NCBI GenBank assembly: GCA_022768865.1
Contig: JALELH010000030.1
Span: 27,077 to 91,076 of the forward strand
Source: Spirochaetia bacterium
Lineage (GTDB): Bacteria; Spirochaetota; Spirochaetia; Treponematales; Treponemataceae
Length of the DNA stretch: 64,000 nt
Reading direction: 5' to 3'
Shown: in pieces, positions 28,976 through 39,433 of the stretch
How the letters are laid out: each line of letters opens with the position of its first letter
How positions within the stretch are numbered: the first letter of the stretch is position 1
Notes under the pieces: generated by a model
What the model saw: only the letters and a program-made list of their open reading frames with translations
Told to the model about the DNA's origin: nothing
Database searches by the model: none
Made by a program: the position numbers and the translations under genes

Positions 28976-29779
28976 TCATACAATTTTATTAATGAGGGAT
29001 AAAAATTCAGGATTATAGAAAGCAGAATTTTTTATAAGTTTATTAACCGCTTCTTCTTTTGAAAAGCCCAGTCTGTAGGAACGCCTGCTGATAAGGGAAA
29101 CATAAGATTCTGCAACACGAATCATCTGTGCAACTTCCGGAATATCATTTTTTGAAAGGCCTTCCGGATAACCGGTGCCATTATAATTTTCATGATGAAA
29201 CATGGCAGCATTAAAAAAAATATTCCGGATTTCTTCAGGAATAAAAAGCAGGTGTTCATAACTTCCCATAATATGAGAACGCAAAAGTTTCTTTTCCTTT
29301 GCAGACAAAACTTCAGTATGAAAGTAAGAAGAATTTACATCAAGAAAACCAGCATCATAAATCATGGAAGCACAGGTATATAAAATAGCTGTTTCAACTT
29401 CTATTCCAGTTTTCCTGCACATTTTCCAGACTATCTGGCTTACAATTTTAGAATTATTTTTTCTGTTAGTATGAAAATCAATTTTTGTACCAAGAATTAC
29501 ACATTGAAGAATCAGGTTTTTCAGCTGTTTTTTTTTCTCTTCATCAGCATTAAGATTATCAATGCTTAAAAGTGCTTCTAAATTTTTTATATACCGTTCA
29601 GAATTATGCCGGACAAAAATCCTTGCAACTGCATAAAAAAGTATGAAAATTCCAATAGCAGAAACTAAAGCAACCGTAAGATATTTTACTACAAGAATTA
29701 CATTTGAAATACTTACGCCAGGGAAAAGATCTTCTATAAATGGAAGAACTTCCCTGGCAATTTCATCTTTTTCGTTCAT
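28976..29779 (-). CDS. Degenerate HD-GYP-like membrane protein
   Basis: 'AAMFHHENYNGTGYPEGLSKNDIPEVAQMIRVAESYVSLISRRSYR' GYP motif, but the HD position reads 'ASMIYDAGFLD' rather than LLHDIGK; TM near the N-terminus. Confidence 0.75.
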   Translation of the reverse strand: MNEKDEIAREVLPFIEDLFPGVSISNVILVVKYLTVALVSAIGIFILFYAVARIFVRHNSERYIKNLEALLSIDNLNADEEKKKQLKNLILQCVILGTKIDFHTNRKNNSKIVSQIVWKMCRKTGIEVETAILYTCASMIYDAGFLDVNSSYFHTEVLSAKEKKLLRSHIMGSYEHLLFIPEEIRNIFFNAAMFHHENYNGTGYPEGLSKNDIPEVAQMIRVAESYVSLISRRSYRLGFSKEEAVNKLIKNSAFYNPEFLSLINKIV

Positions 29780-29803
29780 ATGCTGAATAGATTTCCAGTC
29801 GCC

Positions 29804-30562
29804 CTAGTCGCGCCATTCATTGTATTTGGCACATTCAAGAATTTCCCTTGCTTTTTTTACACTTTCTTCTGTTGGGCTTTCCAAATCTTTAAGAGGATAG
29901 TCAATGCCAAGATCCTTATATTTAATTGCACCAAGTCCATGGTATGGAAGAATTTCAACACGCTTAACATTTGAAAGAGTACGGATAAAATCCCTTGTTT
30001 CAACTAAATATTCTTCCTTGTCCGTAATTCCAGGAACTAGAACATGGCGAATCCATATCGGCTTTTTAATTTCGTCTAAGTATGCAAACATTTGACGAAT
30101 ATTTTTTCCGCTTTGTCCTGTAAGCTTTATGTGTTCTTCTTCGTTAATGTGCTTAATATCCATTAAAAGCGTATCGGTAACATCCATAAGCTTTTTAAAC
30201 TTTTCAAACCATTCACCGTCTTTTCTAAATGGAGCACCACTTGTATCAATACATGTATTAATGTTGCGTGCTTTTGCCTTTGTAAAAAGCTCAAGCAAAA
30301 AATCAAGCTGAAATAAAGGTTCTCCGCCGGAAACTGTAATGCCGCCTTTTTTACCCCAGTAACTTCTGCAGCTTTCGGCTTCGTCTAAAAGCTGATCCGC
30401 TGTATATTCTTTTCCATCGGCTAAATTCCAGGAATCAGGATTGTGACAATATTTACAGCGCAAAGGACAACCTGAAAAAAATATAATAAAACGAACTCCA
30501 GGTCCGTCAACACTGCCAAAAGATTCAATCTGGAATACCTTACCCATAAAAAAGACCTCCAT
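29804..30562 (-). CDS. pflA: Pyruvate formate-lyase-activating enzyme (radical SAM)
   Basis: 'FFSGCPLRCKYCHNPDSW' (CxxxCxxC), 'GGITVSGGEPLFQ'. Confidence 0.95.
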   Translation of the reverse strand: MEVFFMGKVFQIESFGSVDGPGVRFIIFFSGCPLRCKYCHNPDSWNLADGKEYTADQLLDEAESCRSYWGKKGGITVSGGEPLFQLDFLLELFTKAKARNINTCIDTSGAPFRKDGEWFEKFKKLMDVTDTLLMDIKHINEEEHIKLTGQSGKNIRQMFAYLDEIKKPIWIRHVLVPGITDKEEYLVETRDFIRTLSNVKRVEILPYHGLGAIKYKDLGIDYPLKDLESPTEESVKKAREILECAKYNEWRD

Positions 30563-30565
30563 TAA

Positions 30566-30603
30566 AAAGCCCTGGTTAATGACGAATCAAAAGCCAGGGC
30601 TTT
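30566..30603 (-). terminator. Hairpin between pflB and pflA (partial terminator/attenuator candidate)
   Basis: AAAGCCCTGG ... CCAGGGCTTT 10-bp arms; minus strand continues TTTTTAATGG just before the pflA RBS. Confidence 0.55.
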
Positions 30604-30676
30604 AAGCTTTAAGTTAATTTACAAAGCTGCAGCGGACTTTCTTTTTGAAAACCCGCTGTAAAACCGAACCACTTTA

Positions 30677-33040
30677 TTAGAGTGATGCGTGGCAAGTACG
30701 TGCAATAACGTCGTCCTGCTGTTCCTTTGTAAGGTTGATGAAGCGAACTGCATAACCAGAAACGCGAACTGTGAAGTTTGCATATTCAGGCTTGTCTGGA
30801 TGTGCCTGACAGTCCTTAAGCTTTTCAACACCGAATACGTTAACGTTAAGGTGGTGTGCACCCTTAGAGAAGTATCCGTCCATTACGCTTACAAGGTTTG
30901 TAATGCGTTCATCTTCGTCGTGTCCAAGAGCAGAAGGGTTAATTGTCTGTGTGTTAGAAATACCATCAAGTGCATACTTGTATGGAACTTTAGCAACAGA
31001 GTTAAGAGACTTAACAAGACCCTTTGTTTCTGCACCGTAAGACGGGTTAGCTCCAGGAGAGAATGGTTCGTGAGCCTTACGTCCGTCTGGAAGAGCACCT
31101 GTAGCCTTACCGTAAACAACGTTTGAAGTAATTGTAAGGATAGATGTTGTTGGTTCTGCGTTGCGGTATGTAGGATGCTTTTTGATCATTCCCATGAATG
31201 TCTTGAGGAGCCATACAGCGATTTCGTCTGCACGATCATCATCCTGACCATAGCGTGGGAAGTCGCCTTCTACAACGTAGTCGATAGCCTGGTTCTTGGC
31301 AACGTCTACAACCTTTACTTCACCAGTCTTCTTATCCTTTACCTTAACTTCTACATCACCACGGATAACCTTAACTTTTGCATACTTGATGGCACAAAGT
31401 GAATCTACAACGTGGCTGAAACCTGCAATACCAGTTGCAAATGTTCTCTTAAGATCTGTGTCTTCAAGAGCAAGTTCAGCTGCTTCGTAGTAGTACTTAT
31501 CGTGCATGTAGTGAATAATGTTAAGTGAGTTTACATAGATGTCAGCAAGCCATTCAAGCATTATCTTGTACTTGCGGATAACTTCGTCATAGTTAGAAGC
31601 ATCAAGAACATCTGCTGTAATTGGAGCGGTTTCCGGACCAACCTGTTTACCTTCAGCAAGACCGCCTTTTTCATCACGTCCACCGTTGATGGCGTAAAGA
31701 AGGGCTTTTGCAAGGTTAGCACGAGCACCGAAGAACTGCATTTCCTTACCTGTCTGTGTTGCAGAAACACAGCAGCAGATTGAATAGTCATCACCCCAGA
31801 TTGGGCGCATTACATCATCGTTTTCATACTGGATAGAAGATGTATTGATAGAAATCTTTGCTGCATAGCGGCGGAATTTTTCTGACAATCTCTTAGAATA
31901 AAGAACTGTGATGTTTGGTTCCGGAGATGGTCCCATGTTTTCAAGTGTATGGAGGAAGCGGAAGTCGTTCTTTGTAACCATGTCACGTCCGTCCTGTCCA
32001 AGACCTGCAACTTCAAGTGTAGCCCAGATCGGGTCACCAGAGAAGAGCTGGTTGTAGCTTTCAATACGTGCAAAGCGAACCATGCGGAACTTCATAACGA
32101 TATGGTCAACAAGTTCCTGTGCCTTTTCTTCTGTAAGGATTCCTTTCTTAATATCACGTTCAATGTAAATGTCAAGGAATGTAGAAATACGGCCAACAGA
32201 CATGGCAGCACCGTTCTGTGTCTTGATTGCTGCAAGGTAGCCGAAGTAGAGCCACTGGAATGCTTCTTTTGCATTTGTAGCCGGTTTAGAAATATCAAAA
32301 CCATAAAGGGCAGCCATTGCCTTGATTCCCTTAAGGGCTTTAATCTGTTCAGAAATTTCTTCACGGAGACGGATGATGTCTTCTGACATTGTTCCGTAAC
32401 CGCAGTTAAGCTTGTCCTGTTCCTTCTGTTCAATAAGGTAGTCAATACCATAAAGAGCAACACGGCGGTAGTCACCAACGATACGTCCACGTCCGTATGT
32501 ATCAGGCAAACCAGTAAGGATGTGAGAGTTGCGGACTGCACGGATTTCCGGAGTATATACATCAAATACAGCGTCTGAGTGTGTTTTGTGATATACAGTA
32601 AAAATCTTGTGAAGTTCTTCGTTAGACTTGTAACCGTACATGTTTGTAGCCTGTTCAGCCATACGGATTCCACCAAAAGGCATGAATGCTCTCTTTAATG
32701 GCTTGTCTGTCTGAAGACCAACAACCTGTTCAAGGTCTTTTCCTTCAGGACAAATGTATCCTGCCGGATGAGAAGTAAGGCCTGTTACAACATCTGTATC
32801 GAGATCAAGAACACCTGAGCGTTCCTTACCATCAAGACCAACACACTTCTTGTTGTGTTCTGCTTTCTGCAATTTCTGGAGTTCATCAAACAATTTGTTT
32901 GTAGCAGCGGTTGGACCTGCCAAGAATGATTCATCGCCACTATATTCTGTATAGTTGGCCTGAATAAAGTCGCGAACGTTTATTTCGCTTGTCCATAAAC
33001 CATCAGGATTAAATCCTTCCCATTCTGGTCTCATTTCCAT
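30677..33040 (-). CDS. pflB: Formate C-acetyltransferase (pyruvate formate-lyase)
   Basis: '[42 protein letters not shown]' (active-site CC region) and C-terminal '[31 protein letters not shown]' (RVSGYAV glycyl radical loop). Start ATG 33040 ([10 protein letters not shown]); ORF track extends to 33100. Confidence 0.95.
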   Translation of the reverse strand: MEMRPEWEGFNPDGLWTSEINVRDFIQANYTEYSGDESFLAGPTAATNKLFDELQKLQKAEHNKKCVGLDGKERSGVLDLDTDVVTGLTSHPAGYICPEGKDLEQVVGLQTDKPLKRAFMPFGGIRMAEQATNMYGYKSNEELHKIFTVYHKTHSDAVFDVYTPEIRAVRNSHILTGLPDTYGRGRIVGDYRRVALYGIDYLIEQKEQDKLNCGYGTMSEDIIRLREEISEQIKALKGIKAMAALYGFDISKPATNAKEAFQWLYFGYLAAIKTQNGAAMSVGRISTFLDIYIERDIKKGILTEEKAQELVDHIVMKFRMVRFARIESYNQLFSGDPIWATLEVAGLGQDGRDMVTKNDFRFLHTLENMGPSPEPNITVLYSKRLSEKFRRYAAKISINTSSIQYENDDVMRPIWGDDYSICCCVSATQTGKEMQFFGARANLAKALLYAINGGRDEKGGLAEGKQVGPETAPITADVLDASNYDEVIRKYKIMLEWLADIYVNSLNIIHYMHDKYYYEAAELALEDTDLKRTFATGIAGFSHVVDSLCAIKYAKVKVIRGDVEVKVKDKKTGEVKVVDVAKNQAIDYVVEGDFPRYGQDDDRADEIAVWLLKTFMGMIKKHPTYRNAEPTTSILTITSNVVYGKATGALPDGRKAHEPFSPGANPSYGAETKGLVKSLNSVAKVPYKYALDGISNTQTINPSALGHDEDERITNLVSVMDGYFSKGAHHLNVNVFGVEKLKDCQAHPDKPEYANFTVRVSGYAVRFINLTKEQQDDVIARTCHASL

Positions 33041-33132
33041 AGTATAAACCTCTTTGTATTTTTTAGCCGCCAAGAATCTGCGGCAAGAATCTCTGCACAA
33101 GATTATAATTTATAGAAACAAAGTTTTCAATA

Positions 33133-33176
33133 ATTACAACCTGTCTTGTAATAATTATTTTTTGTAATCATTACAA
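33133..33176. promoter_or_regulatory. Candidate operator region upstream of pflB with repeated ATTACAA/TTGTAAT inverted repeats
   Basis: ATTACAA-N6-TTGTAAT (33133-33152) and TTGTAAT-C-ATTACAA (33162-33176). Confidence 0.5.
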
Positions 33177-33299
33177 TTATGAATATATTACATACAATGC
33201 AATTTGTCAATTAAATTCAAAATAAATTCTGATTATAAATTCCACTGCCATCATAAAAATAAATGGCACAGATAACTAAAAATATACTATACTTTGGTT

Positions 33300-33749
33300 A
33301 TGGAAAACTTAATTATTTATACAGACGGCGGATGTTCCGGAAATCCTGGCCCTGGGGGATGGGGAACAGTCATCATAGACGGCACCAGCATTACAAAACT
33401 TTCAGGCGGAGAAAAACAGACAACCAATAACCGCATGGAATTAAGTGCTGCCATAAATGCCCTTGATGCAGTCGTTAAAAACGCAGGATGGAAAAACAGG
33501 CACTTAGAAATTTACAGCGACAGTCAGTATGTTAAAAACGGAATCACTTCATGGATAAAAAACTGGAAGAAAAACGGATGGAAAACTGCCGCAAAAAAAC
33601 CCGTATTAAATCAGGATTTGTGGATTGTCCTTGACCAGCTTTTTAACCAGCTTGACGTTGAATGGAAGTGGGTAAAAGGCCATGCCGGCGTTGAATACAA
33701 CGAAATCTGCGACCAGCTGTGCAAGATGGAAATGAACAAATTCATGTAG
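33300..33749 (+). CDS. rnhA: Ribonuclease HI
   Basis: 'IYTDGGCSGNPGPGGWGTVI', 'TTNNRMELSAAINAL', 'YSDSQYVKNGITSWI', 'VKGHAGVEYNEICDQL'. Confidence 0.95.
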   Translation: MENLIIYTDGGCSGNPGPGGWGTVIIDGTSITKLSGGEKQTTNNRMELSAAINALDAVVKNAGWKNRHLEIYSDSQYVKNGITSWIKNWKKNGWKTAAKKPVLNQDLWIVLDQLFNQLDVEWKWVKGHAGVEYNEICDQLCKMEMNKFM

Positions 33750-33780
33750 GTTTTATCTATTTTTTGTAGCAGCAAAACTA

Positions 33781-34065
33781 TTAGACTTCTGCCCGGACGG
33801 CAAACATTTTTATGCCTTCATCCGGGAACTTTTCTTTAACTGCGGCTATAACCTTTTTTGCAGTTTCAAAATCTTTTTCTTCTATATAACTTATCATTGC
33901 AAAATTTGTTTCAGGCCAGGTTGCCGTTCCAAGCTTTCTGTTCTTTTTGCCGCGCCCAAAAGCAAGGGGAATCACAGTGTAATAAAAATTTTCTATATTG
34001 CGTTCCATGGATTTTTCAATATCTTCCTGAACAGATTTATTTGCTATTATTTCAAGTCTAATCAT
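33781..34065 (-). CDS. Small transporter-associated protein (PG0541-like, PII-like fold candidate)
   Basis: 94 aa, translationally coupled (4-bp overlap) to the RND permease; sequence 'FYYTVIPLAFGRGKKNRKLGTATWPETNFAMISYIEEKDFETAKKVIAAVKEKFPDEGIKMFAV'. Confidence 0.55.
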   Translation of the reverse strand: MIRLEIIANKSVQEDIEKSMERNIENFYYTVIPLAFGRGKKNRKLGTATWPETNFAMISYIEEKDFETAKKVIAAVKEKFPDEGIKMFAVRAEV

Positions 34066-37000
34066 ACAACAATACCTTCATCTTCTTTTTTGCGGCCGTT
34101 CATAATATAACTATAAAGCACGGGAATAAAAAACAGCGTAATAAATGTTGAACTGAAAAGCCCGCCCACAACCGCAACACCAATAGGCTGAACCATGCCT
34201 GCACTTCCGCTGGAAGCAAAGCACATAGGAATCATGCCAAGAATTGTTGTAAGCGTAGTCATCAAAACAGGACGCAGCCTGCTTACGCCTGCTTCATAAC
34301 AGGCATCCAGAATAGGCATTCCGCGCTCACGCAAAAGATTAGTATAGTCAACTAAAATAATTCCGTTATTAACGACAATGCCTACAAGCATTATTAATCC
34401 AACTGCACTCATTAAAGAAAAGGCCTGGCCTGTAATCTTATAAATAAATACAACGCCGATTATTAAAAAAGGAATGGTAAAGATATTTATTACAGGTGCC
34501 TTAAAACTTTCGTAAGTTGCAGCCATTACGCCGAAGACAAGAATAATTGCCATAAGGATTATTTTTCCATAAACCCTGCCCTGCTCTGCCATTTCCTTCC
34601 AGCTGCCTTCATAAGTAACGCTGACACCTTCCGGAATAATAAAGCTTGCAGCACAATTTTCCTTAATGCGTTTTTCTATAATATTGGCATTTTCATCATT
34701 AAGGATATTTGCCTTAACATGAACAAGGCGGTTTCTGTTTTCATGCCTGATTGTAACAGGTCCAAGACCTTTGTTTACACTGGCAATATTGGAAAGTGCA
34801 ACCAGGCCTTTAGTCCCGCTTACATAAATCTGTTCCAGGTCTATTACCTGCTGTTTATCTTCATCCCTGAGCATTACATAAACGGTATAGTCATTTCCGT
34901 TTTCACGGAATGTAGTGGCATCAGCACCTTCTATGCATGCCTTAATTTCGTTAGCAACAGTATTTATGTTTACGCCAAAATTGTAGGCACGGCGCCGGTC
35001 AACTTCAATCTGAACCTGCGGCAGGCCTTCTTCCGTATCAACTTCGCTTTCACCGATTTCTTTCATAGAAGACATTACTTCATTTATCTGATTTGCAACA
35101 TCCATTGCTTTAGCAAGGCTCTGGCTGCGGACAACAATATCAATGTCGCTTCCCGTCATCTGCTGGCGTCTTCCCTGACCAAAGCTGAATATAACATCAG
35201 TAAAATCATTAAAATGCCTGCGCAGTTTATTCTGAATGGTAACATCGTTGTCTATCTGCTTTTCACTAGACGGAAGCTGAATTTCAATCTGTCCTGTATA
35301 GGAAGTTGCATTTCTGGACCCGGAACCAATGGAAGTAATTATATTTTTAATTCCCTTAACTTCATCCTTTACAATCTGTTCAAACTTCTGGACAGTTTCC
35401 GTAGTTTCTTCAAGGCTTGTTCCTACGGGCAAAGTCATTTTTACAGTAACGCTGTCATCGTGACCGCCCGTCATCATCTGAACCTTTAACGTAGGAATAA
35501 ACATAAAGGCAAGAATCAATGCAGACACGCAAATGCCTATTGTTGCAACCCTGTTATTTAAGGCACCTTTTAAAACTTTTCCGTAGACTTTTTCAACTGC
35601 TTTCTGTCCCTTTTCAAAAGTTCCGTAAAGAAAAATAAAAACCTTAGACTTAACCGGTTTTTCATTTCTGTTTGTAAGGGGAAGAAAATGCCCTGCAAGA
35701 ACAGGAACAAGAAAAATAGCTACAAAGAGGGAACTTACAAGGGCAATTACAATAGTAAAAATAATGCCTTTAAACATCTGGCCCATATAGCCTAAATCTT
35801 CCATAAAGAACAGAAACGGAATAAAAACACAAATTGTAGTAAGGTTTCCTGAAATTACGGAAACAATCATTTCCTGAGTTCCTAAAACTGCAGCAACATG
35901 AGCTTTTGTTCCGCGGCGGCGGTAAGCATAAATATTGTCTATCATTACAACGGAAGCATCTACAATCATTCCTACGCCAAGAATAAGCCCGGTCATGGTC
36001 ATCATGTTTAAGGTAATTCCGCACATGTTCATGGCAAGCAAGGTAATTATAATGCTAAGGGGAATTGAAACACCGATTATAATAGTTGTTTTAATGGAAC
36101 ACAAAAACACAAAAAGAATAATTACTGCAAGCACAAGTCCCTGCCACGCACTTTCGTAAAGGGTGTTTAAGGTATCACGGATTGCATCAGTATCATCGCG
36201 GACAACTTCCATGGTAATATCAGACGGCAAAGTTTCCTTTAATGATTCCATTTTTTTATAGACGGCATTGGCAACAGAAACTGTATTTTCCCCGGACTGC
36301 TTTGTTATGGAAACATAAACGCCAGGTTCACCATTAATGTAAACTTCACTGGAAGAATCCTTATAGCCCATAAAGGCCTTGCCCAAATCCATGACCTTAA
36401 CATCGTAGCCGTTTTTCGTCGTAACAACCGTATTGTTAATTTCTTCTATAGATTTATATTCACCCGTCGTGCGCACGGAATAATCTTTCTGACCTTCCGT
36501 AATCTGTCCGCCGCCAATTTCAATATTCTGCTTGGAAAGGCTTGAAGCAACCTGGCTTAAAGTAAGGCCGTAAGCCTGCAGCCTGTTCTGGTCAATTTCT
36601 ACGCGGACAATCTTTGTCCTGCCGCCGCTGGACTTTGCTTCCCCTACCCCGTCTGCCTGTTCAAGAACATCAACAATGTAATTATCTGCAATTTGCTTTA
36701 AATCGTCTGCACTTCTGTTTCCTCTAACAGCAATGCGCAAAATCGGGCGGCTATTGGCATCCATCTTAAAAACATTAGGCTGAACATCATCGGGCAGCCT
36801 GCTTGTAATGCGGCTTAATTTTGTCCTTACATCATTGGCGGCAATTTCAAGGTCAGTGCCATAGTTAAATTCCATGCTTACCTGGCACCTGCCTTCCATG
36901 GAAGTTGAATCAAGATTCTTAAGTCCGCTGACACTTACAAGTGTATCTTCAATTATTTTTGTAACGCTTTTTTCAACGGATTCCGGGCCTGCATTTGTAT

Positions 37001-37148
37001 AAGTTGCAGAAACCATCAAATAAGGCATGTCTACATCCGGCATTAAGGAAAGGGATGTTTTGCTCATTGTAAAAATTCCCGTCAGTCCTAAAAGAACAAA
37101 AGTCATAAGGACTAAAACAGGATGCTGTAATGTTTTTTCGCTAATCAT
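34062..37148 (-). CDS. RND-family efflux transporter permease
   Basis: 1028 aa; 'GGQITEGQKDYSVRTTGEYKSIEEI', 'LGVGMIVDASVVMIDNIYAYR', 'LIMLVGIVVNNGIILVDYTNLLRERG'. Confidence 0.95.
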   Translation of the reverse strand: MISEKTLQHPVLVLMTFVLLGLTGIFTMSKTSLSLMPDVDMPYLMVSATYTNAGPESVEKSVTKIIEDTLVSVSGLKNLDSTSMEGRCQVSMEFNYGTDLEIAANDVRTKLSRITSRLPDDVQPNVFKMDANSRPILRIAVRGNRSADDLKQIADNYIVDVLEQADGVGEAKSSGGRTKIVRVEIDQNRLQAYGLTLSQVASSLSKQNIEIGGGQITEGQKDYSVRTTGEYKSIEEINNTVVTTKNGYDVKVMDLGKAFMGYKDSSSEVYINGEPGVYVSITKQSGENTVSVANAVYKKMESLKETLPSDITMEVVRDDTDAIRDTLNTLYESAWQGLVLAVIILFVFLCSIKTTIIIGVSIPLSIIITLLAMNMCGITLNMMTMTGLILGVGMIVDASVVMIDNIYAYRRRGTKAHVAAVLGTQEMIVSVISGNLTTICVFIPFLFFMEDLGYMGQMFKGIIFTIVIALVSSLFVAIFLVPVLAGHFLPLTNRNEKPVKSKVFIFLYGTFEKGQKAVEKVYGKVLKGALNNRVATIGICVSALILAFMFIPTLKVQMMTGGHDDSVTVKMTLPVGTSLEETTETVQKFEQIVKDEVKGIKNIITSIGSGSRNATSYTGQIEIQLPSSEKQIDNDVTIQNKLRRHFNDFTDVIFSFGQGRRQQMTGSDIDIVVRSQSLAKAMDVANQINEVMSSMKEIGESEVDTEEGLPQVQIEVDRRRAYNFGVNINTVANEIKACIEGADATTFRENGNDYTVYVMLRDEDKQQVIDLEQIYVSGTKGLVALSNIASVNKGLGPVTIRHENRNRLVHVKANILNDENANIIEKRIKENCAASFIIPEGVSVTYEGSWKEMAEQGRVYGKIILMAIILVFGVMAATYESFKAPVINIFTIPFLIIGVVFIYKITGQAFSLMSAVGLIMLVGIVVNNGIILVDYTNLLRERGMPILDACYEAGVSRLRPVLMTTLTTILGMIPMCFASSGSAGMVQPIGVAVVGGLFSSTFITLFFIPVLYSYIMNGRKKEDEGIVV

Positions 37149-38083
37149 TTAATTTCCCTTATTAAAGAACCGTCAGTTAAAACGCTCATGCCTTCAACAA
37201 CAACGCGTTCCCCTTCTTCTATGCCTTCAACCTGAACCAGATCATCAACGCTTTTACCCAATGTAATTTCTTTTTTAACGGCAGCCTTTCCGTCTTTAGA
37301 AACGGCAAAAACATAATTATGCTTTCCTTTTGTAACGATGCAGGAAGACGGAACGGCAACCTTACCGGAATAGTCAACGGTAAAAAGCTTTACATTGGCA
37401 AACATGCCCGCATTAATACGGCTGTCTTTTCTGTCAAAGTCCAGAATAACTTCCTTTGTACGGCTGGAGCTGTCTAAGACTGGGGAAACTTTAGCAACCG
37501 TTGCATCAAAAACTTCATCATCATAAGCCGTAAGTTTTACCTTTGCCTTTAAGCCTGGCTTTATGTTTGCCACATAGCGTTCTACAATCTTAACCTTCAG
37601 CTGCAAATCAGAAACATCGCCGATGGTTGTAATTACACTCTGGGTTGTAACCTTTGTTCCTGTATCCAGTACCGTTGCAATAATGGTTCCGCTTACGGGA
37701 GCAAAAACCCCGCTGTGGGTATAATAGGCACCAGGTTCGCTAGGGTCTATTTCTGCAAGGGCATCACCTTTTTTAACAGTGCTTCCTAAACTTACAAAAC
37801 TTTTATAAAGCTTGCCGCCGATATCCGGGAAAACATCAACGCTTACCTTGCTTTCAATTTCTCCGTTGGTGTTTACATAATCGTGCAGGACTTTTTTTTC
37901 TGCAGTTTCTGTCCTTACGATTACGATATTTTCTGCAGGAGCACCGCGGCCGCCTTTAGCACCAGGGCCAAAACCCGGATTATTCTTTTTTGCAGGACCT
38001 GCCTTAATTAAAAAAAATGCAATGCCAAGCACCGCCAGACAGCAAAGTAAAATTACAAGGCTTTTCCTATTTATTTTATTCAT
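37145..38083 (-). CDS. RND efflux periplasmic adaptor subunit
   Basis: 'DYVNTNGEIESKVSVDVFPDIGGKLYKSFVSLGSTVKKGDALAEIDPSEP', 'VYVFAVSKDGKAAVKKEITLG'-type MFP domain; 4-bp overlap with the permease. Confidence 0.9.
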   Translation of the reverse strand: MNKINRKSLVILLCCLAVLGIAFFLIKAGPAKKNNPGFGPGAKGGRGAPAENIVIVRTETAEKKVLHDYVNTNGEIESKVSVDVFPDIGGKLYKSFVSLGSTVKKGDALAEIDPSEPGAYYTHSGVFAPVSGTIIATVLDTGTKVTTQSVITTIGDVSDLQLKVKIVERYVANIKPGLKAKVKLTAYDDEVFDATVAKVSPVLDSSSRTKEVILDFDRKDSRINAGMFANVKLFTVDYSGKVAVPSSCIVTKGKHNYVFAVSKDGKAAVKKEITLGKSVDDLVQVEGIEEGERVVVEGMSVLTDGSLIREIK

Positions 38084-39365
38084 TTACTTCTCCAGTTATA
38101 TTTTCAAAACCAATATCACTGATATTTATTAAATCACAAAGGCATGCAACAAGGGTGTTTGCTTCAGAAATAAGATTAACTTTAGATTCCAGAAGATTAT
38201 CCTGAGCCGCCTGCAAAGTTAAAAGATCACGGGTTCCATAATTATAGGCCTTTAAGGTCATTGCATAATTTGTTTCTGCAAGTTCAATGCTGCTTTTACG
38301 CACCTTAATGTTTTCTACACACTGATTTATTTTTTTTATAAGTGAATCCGCCTTTATCCTTACAGTTGTTTTCTGGTCTTCAAGCTTTAATTCCAGCAGC
38401 CTGATGTTTTCTTTTGCAGAATCAATTCCCTGTGCAGAAGAAGACCATGGCATGATTCCGTCAAGGGGAATTGAAACGCCTGCACTAACTGAACCGCCAT
38501 CGCTAAGTTTTTCAAAACCGTCAGCAGCATAATTTTCAGAATAATTATATGAAGCAGAAATACTAGGCCCGTAAGTTTTAAAACGGTTTGCCAGAAGGGT
38601 ATTTTTTGCTGACTCAAGCTGTTTTTCAAGCAGTTCAATTTCTGAAGATTTTACGGTTATTTTATCTTCATCTATTTTATTAAAACTGAAAAACCTTTCA
38701 AAGTTATTGGAAAATTCAATTTCCGTTTCCTGACTTAGGCCAAGGGACTGCCTGAACTGTGCAAGGGAATTTTCAAGATTTATTTTCTGTGTTTCTACAG
38801 TAAGTTCCATGTTCTGCCATGCAATCTGTGCACTTAAAACATCAACCTGGTTCAGCATTCCCCTGTTGAATTTTTCAAGGTTTGCATCGTACTGCTTTTT
38901 CTTTGTTTCAAGGTTTTTGCGGCTTAATTCAAGGTTTTCAACTTCGTATAAAATGGCATAATAGCTTTTTAACACGGAACTGCTTATGGTATTTTTTGCA
39001 TTTTCAAAAGTTATTTCCTGTGCCTGGTAAGCAAGGGCGGCATTTTTTATCTGCGTATACAAAGAGGGAGTTAAACTTGCAGATATCCTTACGCCTGCAG
39101 AAATTGTATCATGGCTGTTTTCTTTAGAAGGAACATCCCTGCTGTAATTTGCACTTAAACTTGCAGAAGGGCTTATGCCGTTCCAGGAAAAGTTTTTTTC
39201 CCTTGCTGCAGAATCCAGATTTATTTTATTTTCTTTTACCGTAATGTTGTTTTCCAGAGCATACCGGACTGCATCACTTGCGCTAAGAGTTATTTTTTCT
39301 GAAAAAGCACAAACCGTGCCCACAAAAAAGCAAAGCAGCAAAACTATTTTACTTTTGAACTTCAT
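38076..39365 (-). CDS. TolC-family outer-membrane efflux protein
   Basis: Signal peptide MKFKSKIVLLLCFFVGTVCAFS; coiled-coil TolC repeats; 'LKAYNYGTRDLLTLQAAQDNLLESKVNLI'. Start at 39365 (ORF track 39476). Confidence 0.9.
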   Translation of the reverse strand: MKFKSKIVLLLCFFVGTVCAFSEKITLSASDAVRYALENNITVKENKINLDSAAREKNFSWNGISPSASLSANYSRDVPSKENSHDTISAGVRISASLTPSLYTQIKNAALAYQAQEITFENAKNTISSSVLKSYYAILYEVENLELSRKNLETKKKQYDANLEKFNRGMLNQVDVLSAQIAWQNMELTVETQKINLENSLAQFRQSLGLSQETEIEFSNNFERFFSFNKIDEDKITVKSSEIELLEKQLESAKNTLLANRFKTYGPSISASYNYSENYAADGFEKLSDGGSVSAGVSIPLDGIMPWSSSAQGIDSAKENIRLLELKLEDQKTTVRIKADSLIKKINQCVENIKVRKSSIELAETNYAMTLKAYNYGTRDLLTLQAAQDNLLESKVNLISEANTLVACLCDLINISDIGFENITGEVNE

Positions 39366-39433
39366 ATTCCATATAATACCGGTAAACCAGCCCTTATACA
39401 AAATATTTTGCCTTATTTTAAGATTATAGTTTT

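Noticed and set aside
30689-32676. Several long ORFs (30689-31126 +, 31949-32386 +, 32092-32676 -) inside pflB
   Set aside because: All overlap the unambiguous pflB frame; they arise from strong codon bias in a highly expressed gene.
34719-35489. 256-aa + strand ORF opposite the RND permease
   Set aside because: Antisense to a strongly conserved RND permease; no plausible RBS or domain.
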